Shown: positions 8,913 to 18,060, numbered from the stretch's first letter. The stretch: DNA of 58,454 nt from Candidatus Lambdaproteobacteria bacterium (GCA_016204605.1 JACQKK010000034.1:1-58454), one strand, 5' to 3'. Numbers and translations: made by a program. The notes: generated by a model not told the origin, from the letters alone.

Positions 8913-9392
8913 TCAGCCCTTGGCGTTCCGGCGTTGGGCCGCCGCCGCGCCGATCGCGGCCACGATGCGGTCGTAGCCCGTGCAGCGGCAGAGGTTGCCC
9001 GAGATGGCCCGGCGGATTTCCGCCTCGCTCGGGCTGCCGTTCCGCTCCAGCAGGGTGGTGGCCGACATCAGCATGCCCGGGATGCAGAAGCCGCACTGGG
9101 AGGCGCCGTTCTCCGCGAAAGCCTGCTGGAGCGCGTTCAGCAGTTGGGGCTCGCTCAGCCCCTCCACCGTGGTGACGTGGCGACCCTGGGCCTCGATGGC
9201 GAACACAAGGCAGGCGGTGACCTGAGTGCCGTCGAGCAGCACCGAGCAGCAGCCGCACTCCCCCTCCTCGCAGGCGCGCTTGGCGCCGGTCAGGTCGCAC
9301 TGCTCCCGCAGGTAGGTCAGCAGCGACGTGCGCGCCTCCACCAGGTCTTCCCGCGGGACGCCGTTGACCGTGACCCGCAACGGAATCTTCAT
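8913..9392 (-). CDS. Molybdenum hydroxylase 2Fe-2S subunit
   Basis: A 159-residue electron-transfer subunit with two 2Fe-2S clusters. The plant-ferredoxin-type cluster uses C41, C46, C49 and C61 (CEEGECGCC). The second, helical-domain cluster uses C100, C103, C135 and C137 (CGFC and CRC). The length is normal for the family (CoxS/XdhA-small type). Its ATG overlaps the stop codon of the FAD subunit gene by four bases (ATGA), so translation is probably coupled. It passes electrons from the molybdenum centre of the large subunit to the FAD subunit. Confidence 0.95.
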   Translation of the reverse strand: MKIPLRVTVNGVPREDLVEARTSLLTYLREQCDLTGAKRACEEGECGCCSVLLDGTQVTACLVFAIEAQGRHVTTVEGLSEPQLLNALQQAFAENGASQCGFCIPGMLMSATTLLERNGSPSEAEIRRAISGNLCRCTGYDRIVAAIGAAAAQRRNAKG

Positions 9393-10273
9393 GCCGCACC
9401 TCCGCTCGTGGCGCGCGCCCGGTCGCAGGCCTCGGCCATGGCGCGCCGGGCCATCACTCCCGCCATCTCCCGGCGGTACGCGGCCGACGCGCGATGATCG
9501 TCGATGGGCCGCGCTGCCGCCGCGGCCAAATGCTCAACCCGGGCCAGGGTGCCCGCGTCGGCGCGACTGCCGGCCAGGGCCGCCCCCAGCCCCGCCACCG
9601 CCAGCACGGTGGGCGCGACGGCCCCGAGGGCGCAGGCGGCCGCGGTGATGCGGTCGCCGCGGTCGAGCGTGCACACGGCGGCCGCGCTGACGAGGGCGAT
9701 GTCCATGGCCGCCCGCGTCAGGCGCTGGAACCCGCAGCCGGTGCGGGGCGGCAGGGCCGGGAGGCGCACGGCCGTCAGCAGCTCGCCGTCCAGCAGGGTC
9801 AGCCGACCCGGGCCGCTCCAGAGCTCGGCCAGGGGCAGCTCCCGCTCGCCGCCGCCGCCCGCGATCACCGCCCGCGCCCCCAGGGCCAGCAGCACCGGCG
9901 AGGTATCGGCCGCGGGCGAGGCGTTGCAGACGTTGCCGCCCACTGTGGCCCGGTTGCGGATGGGCGGCCCGCCCACGGCGGCCGCCGCGGCCACCAGGGC
10001 CGGGTAATGGGCCAGCAGGTGGGCGTGGCGCTCGATGGCCGCCATGGTCACGGCCGCGCCGAGCGCCACGCCACCATCGGCGGCGACCCGGATCTCCCGC
10101 AGCGCGGCGATGCCCTTCAGGTCGATCACGCGGGCCACCGGCGGCTCGGCCCGCTGCATGGCCAGCAACAGGTCGCTGCCGCCCGCCAGGTACCGCGCGG
10201 CTCCGCCCCCTTCGGCCCGCAGGGCCAGCGCTTCGGCCACCGTGGCGGGGGCGTGGTAGGTGAAGTCGTCCAT
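9389..10273 (-). CDS. Molybdenum hydroxylase FAD-binding subunit
   Basis: A 294-residue protein of the CoxM/FAD_binding_5 family. It carries YLAGGSDLL and TVGGNVCNASPAADTSP, the two FAD pyrophosphate-contacting loops, and a C-terminal CO-dehydrogenase flavoprotein domain. I chose the ATG at 10271-10273 (MDDFTYH), which has a GAGG site upstream; the frame opens much earlier but that sequence is not family-like. It is first in the three-gene unit. The complex would re-oxidise through this flavin to NAD or another acceptor. Confidence 0.93.
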   Translation of the reverse strand: MDDFTYHAPATVAEALALRAEGGGAARYLAGGSDLLLAMQRAEPPVARVIDLKGIAALREIRVAADGGVALGAAVTMAAIERHAHLLAHYPALVAAAAAVGGPPIRNRATVGGNVCNASPAADTSPVLLALGARAVIAGGGGERELPLAELWSGPGRLTLLDGELLTAVRLPALPPRTGCGFQRLTRAAMDIALVSAAAVCTLDRGDRITAAACALGAVAPTVLAVAGLGAALAGSRADAGTLARVEHLAAAAARPIDDHRASAAYRREMAGVMARRAMAEACDRARATSGGAA

Positions 10274-10446
10274 GGTCCTCGCGGGGTCGCGGGTGAGCTG
10301 CGGAGGCAAGCTCTCTTTAGCCTGATCGCACCGCGCCCGGCAAGTCCTGGATTCCCGGCTCGCCCAACGGCCGCCGCCCACCGATGGGGACAGACCGCTG
10401 CGGTCGCAGAGCGCCCCGGGGGCGCACACTCCGGCGGGCCTCGACC

Positions 10447-11724
10447 TCAGGCGCGCTGATAGATCTGGAAGAAGTAGCTGATGTCCGAGAGGTACTCGGC
10501 GCGCTTGAGGGTGAAGCCGTGGGTGGTGGCCTTCCAGACCAGCCACCGGTAGTGAATCTCGTCGGGATCGAACAGACGCTGGCTGGCCTGCCTGAGCAGG
10601 TGGTCGAGCAGCACCCGCGCCCCGTCGTCGAGGGAACCGGGCAGCGGCAGCTCCCCCCGCTCCGCCCAGTCGGCGAAGCCCTGGTTCCAGGCCATCAGCG
10701 GGTCCAGATCGGCATCGACGAAGGTCAGCTCGATCAGGTGGCGCCCCCCGCGCGCCGCGGGCCAGAGCCGGTCCACCAGCGCTTCGAGGCTGGTGTAGAA
10801 CTGGAGCGGATCGAAGCGCTTGATATCGTACTGGATGTTGAACAGGCGCATCCGGATGACCATCAGCAGGCCGCCGGGATTGAGCAGCTCCCGGGCGGCG
10901 GCGAACTGGTCGTCCACCTGCGGCGGGGGCACCATGTTCATCACCTGGAGCGCCAGGATCCCATCGAAGCGCTCCCGCAGGTACTGCGCCCGGGCGAAGG
11001 TCGAGGGGCGCGCCACCTTGGGGGTGGAGATCGCCTCCTCGAGGTGATCGGAGAGGATGAACAGCCGGTCGTCCAGTTGCGGGTTGAGCTCATGCAGCAG
11101 CTCGCAGAGCACGCCCGGACCGTCGCCCACCTCCAGCAGCCGCGCCTCGGGCGGGAGCATGGGCAGCAGGATCGTCTGCACCGTGGTCTCCAGGTTGGAG
11201 AACAGCGACCGGTTCAGCGCGAAGCGGTCCCGCGGACGGCCGATCATGTCGGCGAACATCCGATAGCGGGCGAAGCCGTTGTTCTGCGAGATTACCCGCA
11301 GGTCGCCGATGCGGCCCAGGGTCGTCTTGAGCTCGGGGTAGTCCGCCAGCACCTCCGTGAACACCGCGTAGGAGAGGCGGAACAGCACCGCAGCCTCCGC
11401 GCCCTTCACCTGGACGGTGGCCGTGGCCGGGGTGTGGTTGAAGTAGGCGATCTCGCCCAGCACGCAGATCGCCGGCCGCTCGCCCACCACCCGCTCCACG
11501 CCGTCGCTGGCGAAGCGCACCTCGGTGTTCCCCTGCACGAGGAAGAAGATGTAGGGCTCCCGCTCGCCCTGGCGGACGATGGGCTGACCGGGCGGGCACA
11601 GCACCGGCTCGGCCTGGCGCGTGATGCTGAGGATCGCGGCCCCGTCGAGCCCGAACGCGTTGAGGTAGCTCATCAGCTTGCCGCGCAGGGCGTTCGCCAG
11701 CGCGTCGTCGTGCAGCCGGTTCAC
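10447..11724 (-). CDS. Cyclic-nucleotide-binding domain fused to a methyltransferase-like domain
   Basis: This is a 425-residue soluble protein. Residues about 25-150 form a CRP-type cyclic-nucleotide-binding fold, with PGQPIVRQGE, a hydrophobic strand IFFLVQGNTEV, and a LGEIAYFN segment where the phosphate-binding cassette should be. Residues about 190-330 look like a Rossmann methyltransferase (LLEVGDGPGVLCELL, then GILALQVMNMV, then LNPGGLLMVIR). There is no helix-turn-helix, so it is not a CRP-type regulator. The ATG overlaps the dtd stop by four bases, tying it to the murC-murB-ftsQ-dtd run. Ligand and methyl acceptor are unknown, and neither activity is proven; the classical SAM motif GxGxG is only partly kept. 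Confidence 0.75.
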   Translation of the reverse strand: MNRLHDDALANALRGKLMSYLNAFGLDGAAILSITRQAEPVLCPPGQPIVRQGEREPYIFFLVQGNTEVRFASDGVERVVGERPAICVLGEIAYFNHTPATATVQVKGAEAAVLFRLSYAVFTEVLADYPELKTTLGRIGDLRVISQNNGFARYRMFADMIGRPRDRFALNRSLFSNLETTVQTILLPMLPPEARLLEVGDGPGVLCELLHELNPQLDDRLFILSDHLEEAISTPKVARPSTFARAQYLRERFDGILALQVMNMVPPPQVDDQFAAARELLNPGGLLMVIRMRLFNIQYDIKRFDPLQFYTSLEALVDRLWPAARGGRHLIELTFVDADLDPLMAWNQGFADWAERGELPLPGSLDDGARVLLDHLLRQASQRLFDPDEIHYRWLVWKATTHGFTLKRAEYLSDISYFFQIYQRA

Positions 11725-12251
11725 GGGCTCGGCTCTCCCTCGGGGTGGCTCGGGTCGCGGCTCAGGCTCCGCCCAGCGGCCTGCGGATTCCGCTCCGGCC
11801 GGATGAGCCGCAGCTCGTCGCTGTCGAGCAGGATCGTGACCGGTCCGTCGTTCACGAGATGCACCTGCATGGCGGCGCCGAATTTCCCGGTCGACGTCGG
11901 AGCCAGGGCGTCGCAGCGGGCGACGAATTGCCCGTACAGCCCGGCGGCCGCTTCCGGCTCGAGCGACTCGAAGAAGCTGGGGCGGCGCCCCTGGGTGCAG
12001 TCGGCATAGAGGGTGAACTGCGGCACCAGCACCAGCTCCGCCCTGCAGTCCAGCAGCGAGCGGTTCATCCGCCCCTCGCCATCGTCGAGCACGCGCAGGT
12101 TGACGAGCTTGTGGGCCATCGGCTCCAGCACCCGCGCGTCGTCACCCCGGCGGAAGCCCACCAGCGCCAGCAGCCCGGCGCCTGCGCGGGGCGTGCGCGT
12201 GCCCTCGTATTCGACCCAGGCCTCCCGCACCCGTTGCACCAGCACCCGCAT
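11721..12251 (-). CDS. dtd: D-aminoacyl-tRNA deacylase
   Basis: A 176-residue protein that hydrolyses D-amino acids mischarged onto tRNA. It begins with MRVLVQRV, the standard Dtd start, and carries PQFTLYAD and the cross-subunit GPVT motif in NDGPVTILLD. The family is usually about 145 residues. The extra 30 here form a polar, proline-containing C-terminal tail that reads into the start of the next gene (4-base overlap). An ATG eight codons earlier is possible but would not match the family N-terminus. It sits 40 bases after ftsQ in the same direction. Confidence 0.93.
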   Translation of the reverse strand: MRVLVQRVREAWVEYEGTRTPRAGAGLLALVGFRRGDDARVLEPMAHKLVNLRVLDDGEGRMNRSLLDCRAELVLVPQFTLYADCTQGRRPSFFESLEPEAAAGLYGQFVARCDALAPTSTGKFGAAMQVHLVNDGPVTILLDSDELRLIRPERNPQAAGRSLSRDPSHPEGEPSP

Positions 12252-12291
12252 CGCGCGATCCCCCGTTAGGGCCATGCACAGTCGCGCCGGC

Positions 12292-13215
12292 TCAGCGCTG
12301 CACGACGATGCGCGGCCGCGCCGGATCACCCGCCAGCCGCAAGTCCACCACGCGCGGGGCCGGCGACAGCGCCGACAGCAGGGGAGCCACCGCGAGGTAT
12401 GCGCCGAGGGCCGCATCGAACGACCGCGTCTGCGCCCGCAGGCGCTGGCCGCGCGGGGGAAGCTCCAGCTCCACCGTGGACGGATCGCGCACATCCACCA
12501 CGGTCGCGCCGGAGACGATGCCCTGTGCCCGACCCGCCCGCAGCACCCGCCAGGCCCGCGCCAGCGCGGCGCCCTCCAGGCGCGTGCCCGGGACGGCCGA
12601 GGTCGCGGCGCCGCGGATCAGCGGCAGCGCGGGCGCCGTCTCGGTCGCCGTGCCCGGCGCCTGCAGGGCCAGCACCACGCCTTCCTCGTCGATCACGGCG
12701 CTGCCATGGGCCAGCGCCACGCGGGCCGCGGGAGCCCGCTCTTCGATCTCGATGGCCAGCCGCCCCGGGAACAGCCGCCGCACGTTGGCCCCCTTGACCT
12801 CGGGCAAGGCCGCCAGGGCCTGGGCCACCTCGAACGGATCGACGTCGCTCAGCGCGATGCCCTGCCGCAGGCCCGCGGCGGCGACGATGCGGTCGCTGCG
12901 CAGGGAGCGGTTCCCGCGCACCTGCACCTCTGCGAGCGGCGCCGACCAGATCGCCCAGCCTTCGCTGGCCAGCCCCACCAGCAGCCAGGTCGCGCCCAGA
13001 TAAAACGCCCAGGCCAGCGGCTTGGCGCGCAGCCTCAGCCAGGCCGGCCAGCGCCGTCGGCCCGCGCGCGGTTGGGGGTTGGGGGGCTGAAGCGGCGTGA
13101 AGCCCTGCGGGGCAAAGCTCCTGCTGCGGCTCCGGCCGCGCCGGAGCAGCAAGGCGAGCAGCCTGCGCAACAGCGAGGGGGTGGCGGGCCGGCGGCTGGT
13201 CTTGAAATCCTTCAT
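12292..13215 (-). CDS. ftsQ: Cell division protein FtsQ
   Basis: A 307-residue bitopic divisome protein. It has a long basic cytoplasmic N-terminus, one membrane helix at about residues 71-90 (AWAFYLGATWLLVGLAS), a POTRA domain starting at EVQVRGNRSLRSDRI, and the FtsQ beta domain with RLFPGRLAIEIEERAP. It links early and late division proteins in the periplasm. A GTG nine bases upstream is an alternative start. The normal neighbours ftsA and ftsZ do not follow; dtd does. A ddl gene, usual between murB and ftsQ, is absent: only about 156 non-coding bases lie there. Confidence 0.9.
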   Translation of the reverse strand: MKDFKTSRRPATPSLLRRLLALLLRRGRSRSRSFAPQGFTPLQPPNPQPRAGRRRWPAWLRLRAKPLAWAFYLGATWLLVGLASEGWAIWSAPLAEVQVRGNRSLRSDRIVAAAGLRQGIALSDVDPFEVAQALAALPEVKGANVRRLFPGRLAIEIEERAPAARVALAHGSAVIDEEGVVLALQAPGTATETAPALPLIRGAATSAVPGTRLEGAALARAWRVLRAGRAQGIVSGATVVDVRDPSTVELELPPRGQRLRAQTRSFDAALGAYLAVAPLLSALSPAPRVVDLRLAGDPARPRIVVQR

Positions 13216-13371
13216 GGCGGGCACATTGCTGCGAGACGGATGGCCGCGCTGCGGGGGGCCTTGGTGCCGGCAAGGCCGGCACGCCCGGCAGTGGCGGCAG
13301 CGGTGCGGGCGGCCGCAAGATCGCGCAGGAGCAGGACCCGCTGCAGGGCCCCGCCTCCGGCGGGCGGCGCC

Positions 13372-14331
13372 TCATAGCACCTGCACTTCGAGCTCGAGTT
13401 CGATGCCCGACACGCTATAGACCTTTCGCCGCACCAAGTCAACGAGCGCTAGCACGTCCCGGGCCGTTGCGGCGCCGCGGTTGACGATGAAATTGGCGTG
13501 CTTTTCGCTGACCTGGGCGTCGCCAAAACGCTGGCCTTTCAGCCCCGCCTCCTGGATCAGCCGGGCGGCGAAGTGGCCAGGGGGGTTCTTGAACACCGAG
13601 CCGCAGTTGGGGAAGTCGCGCGGCTGCGTTTCGCGCCGGTAGGCCTGGAAGTGGGCCAGGCGGGCCGCGATCTCCGCGGGCGGCGTGGGGGCGAGCGCGA
13701 ACGCCCCGGCCAGCGTCACGCGGCCGAGCTGCCCGCGCAGCGTCGAATGGCGGTAGGCGAACTCGAACCGGTCGGCGGGCTCCTCGGCGATCCCGCGCCC
13801 GCGCTCGAAGAAGCGCACGCGGCGCAGATGGTCGGCAGTGGAGCCCTGGTGGGCGCCGGCGTTCATGGCGATGGCCCCGCCGATGGTGCCCGGCACGGCG
13901 ATGAGGAATTCCATCCCGCCCAGGCCGTGCTCGCGGCACGCCTCGATGAAGGCGGCATTGGCCATGGCCGCGCCGGCGCGCACCAGGCTGCCCTCGCTGC
14001 CGGCCTCGCCGCCGCCCGGGCCAGCCCCCCCGCCGCCGCGCGCGCCGTCGTCCTCGAACGCCGCGAAGGCGCGGCCGAGCCGGATCACCACGCCGCGGAT
14101 GCCCTGGTCGGGCACCAGCACGTTCGAGCCCTTGCCGAGCACGAACAGCGGCAGGTGCGCCGCATCGACCACGGTGAACAAGGCCAGCAGATCCGCCTCG
14201 CTTTCGAGCTCCACCAGGCACTCGGCGGGGCCCCCGATGCGCAGCGTGGTGGCGTTGCGCAGGGGCGCATCGAAGCGGAGCCGCGAGTCCCGCAGCCGTT
14301 GCCGGAGCGCCGCCTGCCAGCCGCCGCTCAC
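13372..14331 (-). CDS. murB: UDP-N-acetylmuramate dehydrogenase MurB
   Basis: A 319-residue FAD enzyme that reduces UDP-GlcNAc-enolpyruvate to UDP-MurNAc in peptidoglycan synthesis. Visible motifs are NATTLRIGGPA, LGKGSNVLV and VPGTIGGAIAMNAGAHQG for FAD and substrate binding, and NCGSVFKNPPG, which carries the proton-donating Ser of type I/II MurB. A Gly-rich insertion lies near residue 105 (GARGGGGAGPGGG). I chose the GTG at 14331, whose GTGA overlaps the murC stop, because the frame upstream of it is not MurB-like. The overlap indicates translational coupling with murC. Confidence 0.93.
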   Translation of the reverse strand: MSGGWQAALRQRLRDSRLRFDAPLRNATTLRIGGPAECLVELESEADLLALFTVVDAAHLPLFVLGKGSNVLVPDQGIRGVVIRLGRAFAAFEDDGARGGGGAGPGGGEAGSEGSLVRAGAAMANAAFIEACREHGLGGMEFLIAVPGTIGGAIAMNAGAHQGSTADHLRRVRFFERGRGIAEEPADRFEFAYRHSTLRGQLGRVTLAGAFALAPTPPAEIAARLAHFQAYRRETQPRDFPNCGSVFKNPPGHFAARLIQEAGLKGQRFGDAQVSEKHANFIVNRGAATARDVLALVDLVRRKVYSVSGIELELEVQVL

Positions 14332-15767
14332 GGTGGGCCTCCCCCGAGCAGCAGCGGGCCGAGCGCGGTGATGTCGCCCGCGCCGAGGGTGAGCAGGATG
14401 CCGGGCGGCACCTCGCCGGAGCGCACCCGGGCCGGCAGCTCGTGCCAGTCGGGCAGGAAGCGCGCGGCCGGGTGGCCGGCCAGCCGCTCGACGATCATCC
14501 GGCCGCTCACCCCCGGCACGGGCGCCTCGCGCGCCCCGTACACTTCCGCCACGTACACGCGCGTCGCCGGGCGCAGCGCCTCCGCGAAGGCCTCGGCGAA
14601 GGTGGCGGTGCGGCTGTAGAGGTGGGGCTGGAACACCACCGTCAGCGGCTCGCCGTAGAGCTCGAGGAACATGGCCAGCGTGGCGCGGATCTCGGTGGGG
14701 TGGTGGGCATAGTCGTCGAAGATGCGCAGGCCGTGCGCCGCCCCCAGGTACTGCTGGCGCCGCGCCACCCCGCCGAACGCCTCCAGCGCGCGCACGAGCG
14801 GCGGGCGCGGCACCCCGAGCCCCTCCGCCAGCGCGAACACGCCGGCGAGGTTGAGCGCGTTGTGCCGCCCGCCCAGGCGGGTCGTCAGCGCCACGGGCGC
14901 GCCGCTGCCGGCGATGCGGATTTCCATCGCGCCGGGGGCCATCCGCTGCACCTGCACCCGCACGTCGGCGCCCGCCCCGGCGCCGTAGCAGAGGCGCCGG
15001 CCGGCGTAGCCGCGGCCCACCTCGCGCGCGGCGGGGTCGTCGGCGCAATGCACCAGCAGCCCGCCGGCCGGGAGGCGCGCCAGGAACGCGGCGAAGGCCT
15101 GCCGCATGCGCTCGACCGAGCCGTGGTGGTCGAGGTGCTCGGGCTCGATGTTGGTGAGCAGGATCGCCTCCGGCGAGAGGGCGATGAAGCTGGCGTCGCT
15201 CTCGTCGGCCTCGGCCACCAGCCAAGGCCCGTCGCCGCAGCGGTTGTTGCGCCCGCCCAGCTCGGGCACCTGGCCGCCCACCAGGGCCGTGGGCTCCCAG
15301 CCCGCCGCCACCAGCGCCAAGGTCAGCGCAGCCGAGCTGGTGGTCTTGCCGTGGGTGCCGCAGACGGCCGCCGTGCGGGCGCGGCGGGTGAGCGCGCCCA
15401 GCAGCTCGGCGCGGTGGATGCGCGGCAGGCCGCGCTGCGCCACCGCCGCCCAGATCGGATGGCCCGGTGCCACCGCCGGGGTGTAGACCACGGCGTCCAC
15501 CCCCTCCAGCGCCGCCGGGTCGTGGCCCACGCGCACGGGGATGCCGAGCCGCGCCAGATGGCGCAGCAGCTCGCTCGGCTGGGCATCGCTGCCCGAGATG
15601 CGGTGGCCACGCCGGTGCAGCACCTCGGCCAGGGCGCTCATCCCCACCCCGCCGATGCCGAGGAAGTGGTAGTGCCAGGCCGGGTTCAGCACCGCGTCGG
15701 CGGTGAGCGGCGGGACAACGTACCGGGGCGGAACGGGCGGCGCGGGGACGGGCGGTGGGCGTGCCAT
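14328..15767 (-). CDS. murC: UDP-N-acetylmuramate--L-alanine ligase MurC
   Basis: A 479-residue cytoplasmic ATP-dependent ligase that adds L-Ala to UDP-MurNAc. The N-terminal Rossmann domain shows HFLGIGGVGMSALAE, the ATP loop is GTHGKTT, and the central domain has EADESDASF and NIEPEHLDHH. The C-terminal domain has DDYAHHPTEI and FQPHLYSRT. The first 20 residues are a Pro/Val-rich extension. It is the first gene of the murC-murB-ftsQ-dtd run; upstream is tRNA-Leu, not murG. Confidence 0.96.
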   Translation of the reverse strand: MARPPPVPAPPVPPRYVVPPLTADAVLNPAWHYHFLGIGGVGMSALAEVLHRRGHRISGSDAQPSELLRHLARLGIPVRVGHDPAALEGVDAVVYTPAVAPGHPIWAAVAQRGLPRIHRAELLGALTRRARTAAVCGTHGKTTSSAALTLALVAAGWEPTALVGGQVPELGGRNNRCGDGPWLVAEADESDASFIALSPEAILLTNIEPEHLDHHGSVERMRQAFAAFLARLPAGGLLVHCADDPAAREVGRGYAGRRLCYGAGAGADVRVQVQRMAPGAMEIRIAGSGAPVALTTRLGGRHNALNLAGVFALAEGLGVPRPPLVRALEAFGGVARRQQYLGAAHGLRIFDDYAHHPTEIRATLAMFLELYGEPLTVVFQPHLYSRTATFAEAFAEALRPATRVYVAEVYGAREAPVPGVSGRMIVERLAGHPAARFLPDWHELPARVRSGEVPPGILLTLGAGDITALGPLLLGGGPP

Positions 15768-15913
15768 GGGCTCGTGCCGTTGAGTCGCCGGGGGCGCGCG
15801 ACGCGCCCCTCACGGGCCGGGTGCGGGAAAACCGTATGCTGCGGCGCGCGCCGCGGGGAGACGCCGCCAGAGAGATGACGCCAGGCTGAGGAATACCCGC
15901 AACGCCACAACAG

Positions 15914-15995
15914 TGCCGATGGGGAGACTCGAACTCCCACGGGTTGCCCCACTACCCCCTCAAGATAGCGTGTCTGCCAGTTCCACCACATCGGC
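15914..15995 (-). tRNA. tRNA-Leu (anticodon GAG)
   Basis: The reverse strand folds as a class II tRNA. The acceptor stem GCCGATG pairs with CATCGGC. There is a D arm with AACTGGCAGA, an anticodon stem CTATC/GGTAG with loop TTGAGGG, a long variable arm, and a T arm GGGAG-TTCGAGT-CTCCC. The discriminator is A, as expected for leucine. Anticodon GAG reads CUC and CUU. The 3' CCA is not encoded: CTG follows the discriminator. Confidence 0.95.
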
Positions 15996-16301
15996 CGGGG
16001 AAGCATAGGGACTGTACCGGCTTCGCCGCGGGGGTTCAAGCCGGCGGACCCCCCCCACCCCGGCCCTCCCTCGCCGCGGGCGGAGCGGGAGGGCGCGCCC
16101 AATCGGCCGCCACGGCGGAACAGCGATCCTACCCCTCGCCAGGTTGCAGAGGGGAAGCGAGGGGGCGAGGTGGCGCGCTTGGCCCGCGCACGCGCCGGTG
16201 TCAGGATAGGGGAGAATGGGCCGCGCACAGTGCACGGGCCGGCTCAGCGCATGCGAGGGCGCGGCGCGACACCCTCCGTACCCGAGAGAGGCGACACCGC
16301 A

Positions 16302-17321
16302 ATGAGCAGCGAAGCCGTGCTGGGCGTGAAGCCACTGGGCTTCCCCTGGGAAACGCCCGATCCGTTCCTCACCTGCGTGCACCACGACGATGCCTACCCC
16401 CGCGGCAACGAGCGGCTGGGGCCGGCCGCCTCGCTGGCGGGGCGCAAGCTCGGCACGGATTTCGAGGGCGTGGACGGCTGGCGCATGTACCACGGCGAGG
16501 AGGTGCCCGGCTTTCCGCGCCATCCCCATCGGGGCTTCGAGACGGTGACCATCGCCCGGCGCGGCTTCATCGACCACTCCGACTCGCTCGGCGCCACGGC
16601 GCGCTTCGGGCGGGGCGATGTGCAGTGGATGACGGCCGGGCGGGGCATCGTGCACGCGGAGATGTTCCCGCTGCTCGACCGTGACGCGCCGAACCCGCTG
16701 GAGCTGTTCCAGATCTGGATCAACCTGCCGGCTGCGGACAAGCTCGTCGAGCCCCACTTCAAGATGCTGTGGAGCCAAGACATCCCCACGGTCACCGCCC
16801 GCGACCCCGAGGGTCGCGAGACGCGGGTGACCGTGGTCGCGGGACGCCTGGGCGGCGTGCGGGCTCCGGCGCCGCCGCCCCGTTCCTGGGCGGCCCGTCC
16901 GGAGTCCGACGTGGCCATCTGGCCCATCGCCATGGCGCCCGGCGCGCGCTGGGTGCTGCCCGCGGCGGCGCCGGGCACGACCCGCACGGCGTATGTCCAC
17001 CGGGGCGAGGCGCTCACCCTCGGCGGGCGCACGATCGAGGGCCATGCGGCGGTGCGGCTGCGGCCGGATGCCGACGTGGCGCTCGACAACGGCGGCGCAC
17101 CCTGCGAGGTGCTGCTGCTGCAAGGCCGGCCGATCGGGGAGCCGATCGCGCAGTATGGCCCCTTCGTGATGAACTCCCGGGCCGAGATTCTCCAGGCGTT
17201 CGCCGATTACCGGCAGACGGAGTTCGGCGGCTGGCCCTGGCCCAGCGACGGGCCGGTGCACCCCGCCGCCGCAGGCCGGCACGCCCGCCATCCCGACGGC
17301 CGCATCGAGCGCCGCGGCTGA
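16302..17321 (+). CDS. Pirin family protein
   Basis: A 339-residue bicupin. The metal-binding ligands of the N-terminal cupin are visible as HPHRG (H74, H76) and GIVHAE (H118, E120), all kept, so quercetinase-like or redox-sensing chemistry is possible as in other pirins. The C-terminal cupin lies at about residues 200-300. The ATG at 16302 follows a GAGAGAGG site; an earlier in-frame start adds 44 residues that are not pirin-like. The C-terminus (after residue about 320) is a His/Arg/Pro-rich tail. Biological substrate unknown. Confidence 0.92.
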   Translation: MSSEAVLGVKPLGFPWETPDPFLTCVHHDDAYPRGNERLGPAASLAGRKLGTDFEGVDGWRMYHGEEVPGFPRHPHRGFETVTIARRGFIDHSDSLGATARFGRGDVQWMTAGRGIVHAEMFPLLDRDAPNPLELFQIWINLPAADKLVEPHFKMLWSQDIPTVTARDPEGRETRVTVVAGRLGGVRAPAPPPRSWAARPESDVAIWPIAMAPGARWVLPAAAPGTTRTAYVHRGEALTLGGRTIEGHAAVRLRPDADVALDNGGAPCEVLLLQGRPIGEPIAQYGPFVMNSRAEILQAFADYRQTEFGGWPWPSDGPVHPAAAGRHARHPDGRIERRG

Positions 17322-17496
17322 CGCCGGCGCCGGATCGGGCCCCGCACCCGGCTCCCGCACCTGGGGCCGCGCCCGCGGCGGTACGAGACGTGCTATACGC
17401 GGAGGAGCGGCAGGCGGCGGCGCCTCGGGCCGCGTGGGCGGAAGGCCCCCAGGATCGTGGGCTGCCACCGCGACGCCCTACAGTCGGGGATGGACG

Positions 17497-18060
17497 ATGA
17501 CGATCGGTGCGCAAATCGGCGGGTACCGCGCCCGCATGTCGGTGCGGCTGGGAGCGGCGCTGTGGCTGGCGCTGGCGTTGGCCGTGCCGGCGGGCGCGGG
17601 CTACGGCGCTGAGCCCGCCACCCGGCCTGCGCCCCCGCCGGCGGCAGCGCGGCCTGAACCGTCACGGAGCGTCGGCGATCAGGACATCCTCATCTTCCGC
17701 CCCCTCGAAACCGGCGCCCAGCCGGCACCCGAAACCCTGCTGGAAGTGCCGGGGGGCAACTCCTGCCTGTTCGACGCCCAGCGGCGCCGGCTGTGGGGAT
17801 GCGGCTACATGTACCCATTCGTGGTCGAGGTGAGCGCCTTCTCGGCGATCCGGTGGATTGCCGTCAACGGTCGCGTGCTGGCCCGCCCCAACAGCACCTG
17901 GGCCCGTGCGCTCGAGTGGGTGGTGGCGTCGCCGGGCGGCACGAAGGTGGAGGTCGAGGCCGCCACCGCCAGCCGCACCGCGCGCAGCACGTTCATGGTG
18001 CGCATCCCCGGGGTCAGGCTGCCCGGCACGCCTTTCTTCATCGACCTGTCCGCCCCTTGA
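17497..18060 (+). CDS. Secreted protein of unknown function
   Basis: About 187 residues with a signal peptide (hydrophobic run LGAALWLALALAVPAGAG after a basic N-terminus), then a Pro/Ala-rich linker and a beta-rich domain. Two cysteines (C87 and C99 region, around SCLFDA and WGCGYMYPF) may form a disulfide in the periplasm. I do not recognise a family. It is followed after 86 bases by the FecR-domain protein gene in the same direction, and the two may work together at the cell envelope. The start is ambiguous: an ATG 13 codons later also leaves the signal peptide intact. Confidence 0.6.
   Translation: MTIGAQIGGYRARMSVRLGAALWLALALAVPAGAGYGAEPATRPAPPPAAARPEPSRSVGDQDILIFRPLETGAQPAPETLLEVPGGNSCLFDAQRRRLWGCGYMYPFVVEVSAFSAIRWIAVNGRVLARPNSTWARALEWVVASPGGTKVEVEAATASRTARSTFMVRIPGVRLPGTPFFIDLSAP

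Noticed and set aside
6548-10273. Aerobic CO dehydrogenase (cox) genes
   Set aside because: Subunit families fit but the CoxL active-site signature AYRCSFR is missing; the corresponding segment reads AMRAPGG.
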